Assembly (NCBI GenBank): GCA_041483175.1
Contig: JBGPFD010000164.1
Span: forward strand, 1-7,744
Direction: 5' to 3'
DNA length: 7,744 nt
Source: Gp7-AA10 sp041483175
GTDB taxonomy: Bacteria; Acidobacteriota; Thermoanaerobaculia; Gp7-AA8
Of this stretch, positions 6,838 through 7,744 are shown piece by piece (position 1 is the first letter of the stretch; every line of letters starts with the position of its first letter). The position numbers were made by a program, and so were the translations under genes. The notes under the pieces are model-generated. The model was not told the origin of the DNA and did no database searches. It worked only from the letters and a program-made list of their open reading frames with translations.

Positions 6838-6844
6838 CGTTCCG

Positions 6845-6848
6845 CCTC
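6845..6848 (-). promoter_or_regulatory. Ribosome binding site of ppx (GAGG)
   Basis: GAGG on the minus strand lies 7 nt before the ppx ATG, within TGAGGCGGA. The spacing is ideal and supports the start at 6837. Confidence 0.65.
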
Positions 6849-6961
6849 AGTATCGGTGATGCGGAAACGGGAGCGCAACTGCACCTTTCCGGTCGCTTCA
6901 CCCCGAATTTACGTCCAAGCTGAGAGGACTCCATACGCTCGCTGGTAGCATCGCCGGCGAC

Positions 6962-6968
6962 AAGGAGG
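6962..6968 (+). promoter_or_regulatory. Strong ribosome binding site of the porin-like gene (AAGGAGG)
   Basis: AAGGAGG lies 9 nt before the ATG at 6978. It is the best Shine-Dalgarno match in the window; the other genes have much weaker sites. It decides the start and suggests efficient translation, as expected for an abundant outer-membrane protein. Confidence 0.8.
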
Positions 6969-6977
6969 CCTTGCAGC

Positions 6978-7744
6978 ATGAAAGACGCTCTCGTGGCCGC
7001 CGCTGCGCTGACCGTGATGCTCGCCGCCAGCGCATTCGGGCAGGCCACTCCTCCCGATGACACGCCAAAAGTCGCCGTGGGCGGGACGATCTTCGCCGAT
7101 TACACATGGGTCGAATCTCCCGAGACGAAAGATGTGGACGGCAACACCATCCACGCGAATGCGTTCAACATCAGCCGCGCCTACATCAACTTCACGGGAA
7201 ATCTGAACCATCTCATCGCCTTTCGGATCACGCCCGACGTCGTGCGCGAAAGCGGCAGCGGGAGTTCGCTGAATGGCAGCCTGACCTTCCGCCTCAAATA
7301 CGCGTTTGGGCAGTTGAATCTGGACGACTGGATCACGCACGGCTCGTGGCTGCGATTCGGCCTGCAGCAGACGCCGTACATCGATTACAACGAAGGAATC
7401 TATCGCTATCGTTTTCAAGGCCCGGTCTTCGCCGACCGCGAAGGATTCCTTTCAGCCTCGGACCTCGGCTTCTCCGGCCATTACAACTTCCCTGGAAATT
7501 ACGGAGACATCCACGCCGGCATCTACAACGGCGAGAACTACAACCACCCTGAAGCAAACAACGAGAAAGCGTTCGAAATCCGAGGAACGATTCGCCCGTT
7601 GCCGGTCGGCGGTGTCTGGAACGGCCTTCGCCTGACCGCGTTCTACGACGCCGATCATTACGTGCAGGGAGCACGGCGCGCGCGCACCATCGGCCAGATC
7701 TCGTTCGAGCACCCGCGGTTCAACGCCGCGATCGAACTGCTCTC
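6978..7744 (+). CDS. Outer-membrane beta-barrel (porin-like) protein (3' partial)
   Basis: The frame is open from the ATG to the window end (255 codons visible), so the C-terminus is missing. Residues 1-23 form a signal peptide: MKDALV, a hydrophobic Ala/Leu core, then ASAFGQA, with cleavage probably at 19-23. The mature part has no hydrophobic helix. It shows short alternating amphipathic strands rich in Tyr, Phe, Asn and Gly, as in beta-barrel porins: VGGTIFADYTW (35-45), NISRAYINFTGNL (64-76), LTFRLKYAFGQLNL (102-115), SWLRFGLQQTPYIDY (123-137), EGIYRYRFQG (139-148) and IHAGIYNGENY (178-188). The RAYINFTG and LRFGLQQTP segments resemble phosphate-selective porin O/P (OprO/OprP)-type proteins, but weakly. 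With ppx divergent next to it, a role in phosphate or other anion uptake is possible; selectivity cannot be read from this part. Beta-barrel and secretion are fairly sure, the substrate is not. Confidence 0.78.
   Translation, partial: MKDALVAAAALTVMLAASAFGQATPPDDTPKVAVGGTIFADYTWVESPETKDVDGNTIHANAFNISRAYINFTGNLNHLIAFRITPDVVRESGSGSSLNGSLTFRLKYAFGQLNLDDWITHGSWLRFGLQQTPYIDYNEGIYRYRFQGPVFADREGFLSASDLGFSGHYNFPGNYGDIHAGIYNGENYNHPEANNEKAFEIRGTIRPLPVGGVWNGLRLTAFYDADHYVQGARRARTIGQISFEHPRFNAAIELL

Larger units (their letters stand above)
6838..6977. promoter_or_regulatory. Divergent ppx/porin intergenic region
   Basis: These 140 bp separate the ATG of ppx from the ATG of the porin-like gene, and must hold both promoters. 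Apart from the two ribosome binding sites I see no clear -35/-10 pair, Pho box or stable hairpin. The most AT-rich piece is around 6903-6912. A shared phosphate-responsive operator would make sense biologically but is not visible. Confidence 0.5.

Noticed and set aside
6880..6902. TGCACC and TTCACC as a possible Pho-box-like direct repeat before the porin-like gene.
   Set aside because: The repeat units are 17 bp apart rather than the 11 bp typical of PhoB/PhoP sites, and the match to known units is poor.
6909..7418. 169-codon minus-strand open frame across the start of the porin-like gene.
   Set aside because: It covers the strong ribosome binding site and signal peptide of the plus-strand gene, and its own translation shows no family features.

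Overview
This is a GC-rich window (roughly 60-65% G+C by eye). Almost all of it is a polyphosphate (polyP) locus with genes on both strands. The outer-membrane protein with a signal peptide at the right edge points to a Gram-negative, diderm bacterium. Gene content and codon style would fit Acidobacteriota or a similar high-GC environmental lineage, but that assignment is a weak inference.

Layout from left to right: (1) the 3' part of an ApaH/PrpE-like metallophosphoesterase on the plus strand, cut by the window start; (2) a CHAD-domain protein on the minus strand, convergent with it and sharing the palindromic stop tetramer CTAG; (3) a class III-type PPK2 polyphosphate:nucleotide phosphotransferase on the minus strand, 27 bp upstream of the CHAD gene and probably in one operon with it; (4) a full-length PPK1 polyphosphate kinase on the plus strand, divergent from PPK2 across only 59 bp; (5) a 104-bp palindromic intergenic element; (6) a SixA-like histidine phosphatase on the minus strand, whose ATG overlaps by 4 bp the stop of (7) a full-length Ppx/GppA exopolyphosphatase on the minus strand; (8) a 140-bp divergent spacer; (9) the 5' part of an outer-membrane beta-barrel (porin-like) gene on the plus strand, cut by the window end.

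How the genes may work together: PPK1 makes polyP from ATP, PPK2 spends polyP to rephosphorylate AMP/ADP or other nucleotides, Ppx trims polyP to phosphate, and the CHAD protein is expected to bind polyP. SixA and the ApaH-like phosphatase are the less understood members; phosphohistidine, Ap(n)A or polyP ends are possible substrates. The porin might supply phosphate or another anion, but nothing in the visible part proves selectivity. I see no mobile element, CRISPR array, tRNA or rRNA. The most unusual aspects are the compact grouping of synthesis, use, binding and degradation of polyP, the His-to-Asn change in the phosphatase GNHD motif, the ppx-sixA coupling and the palindromic repeat.
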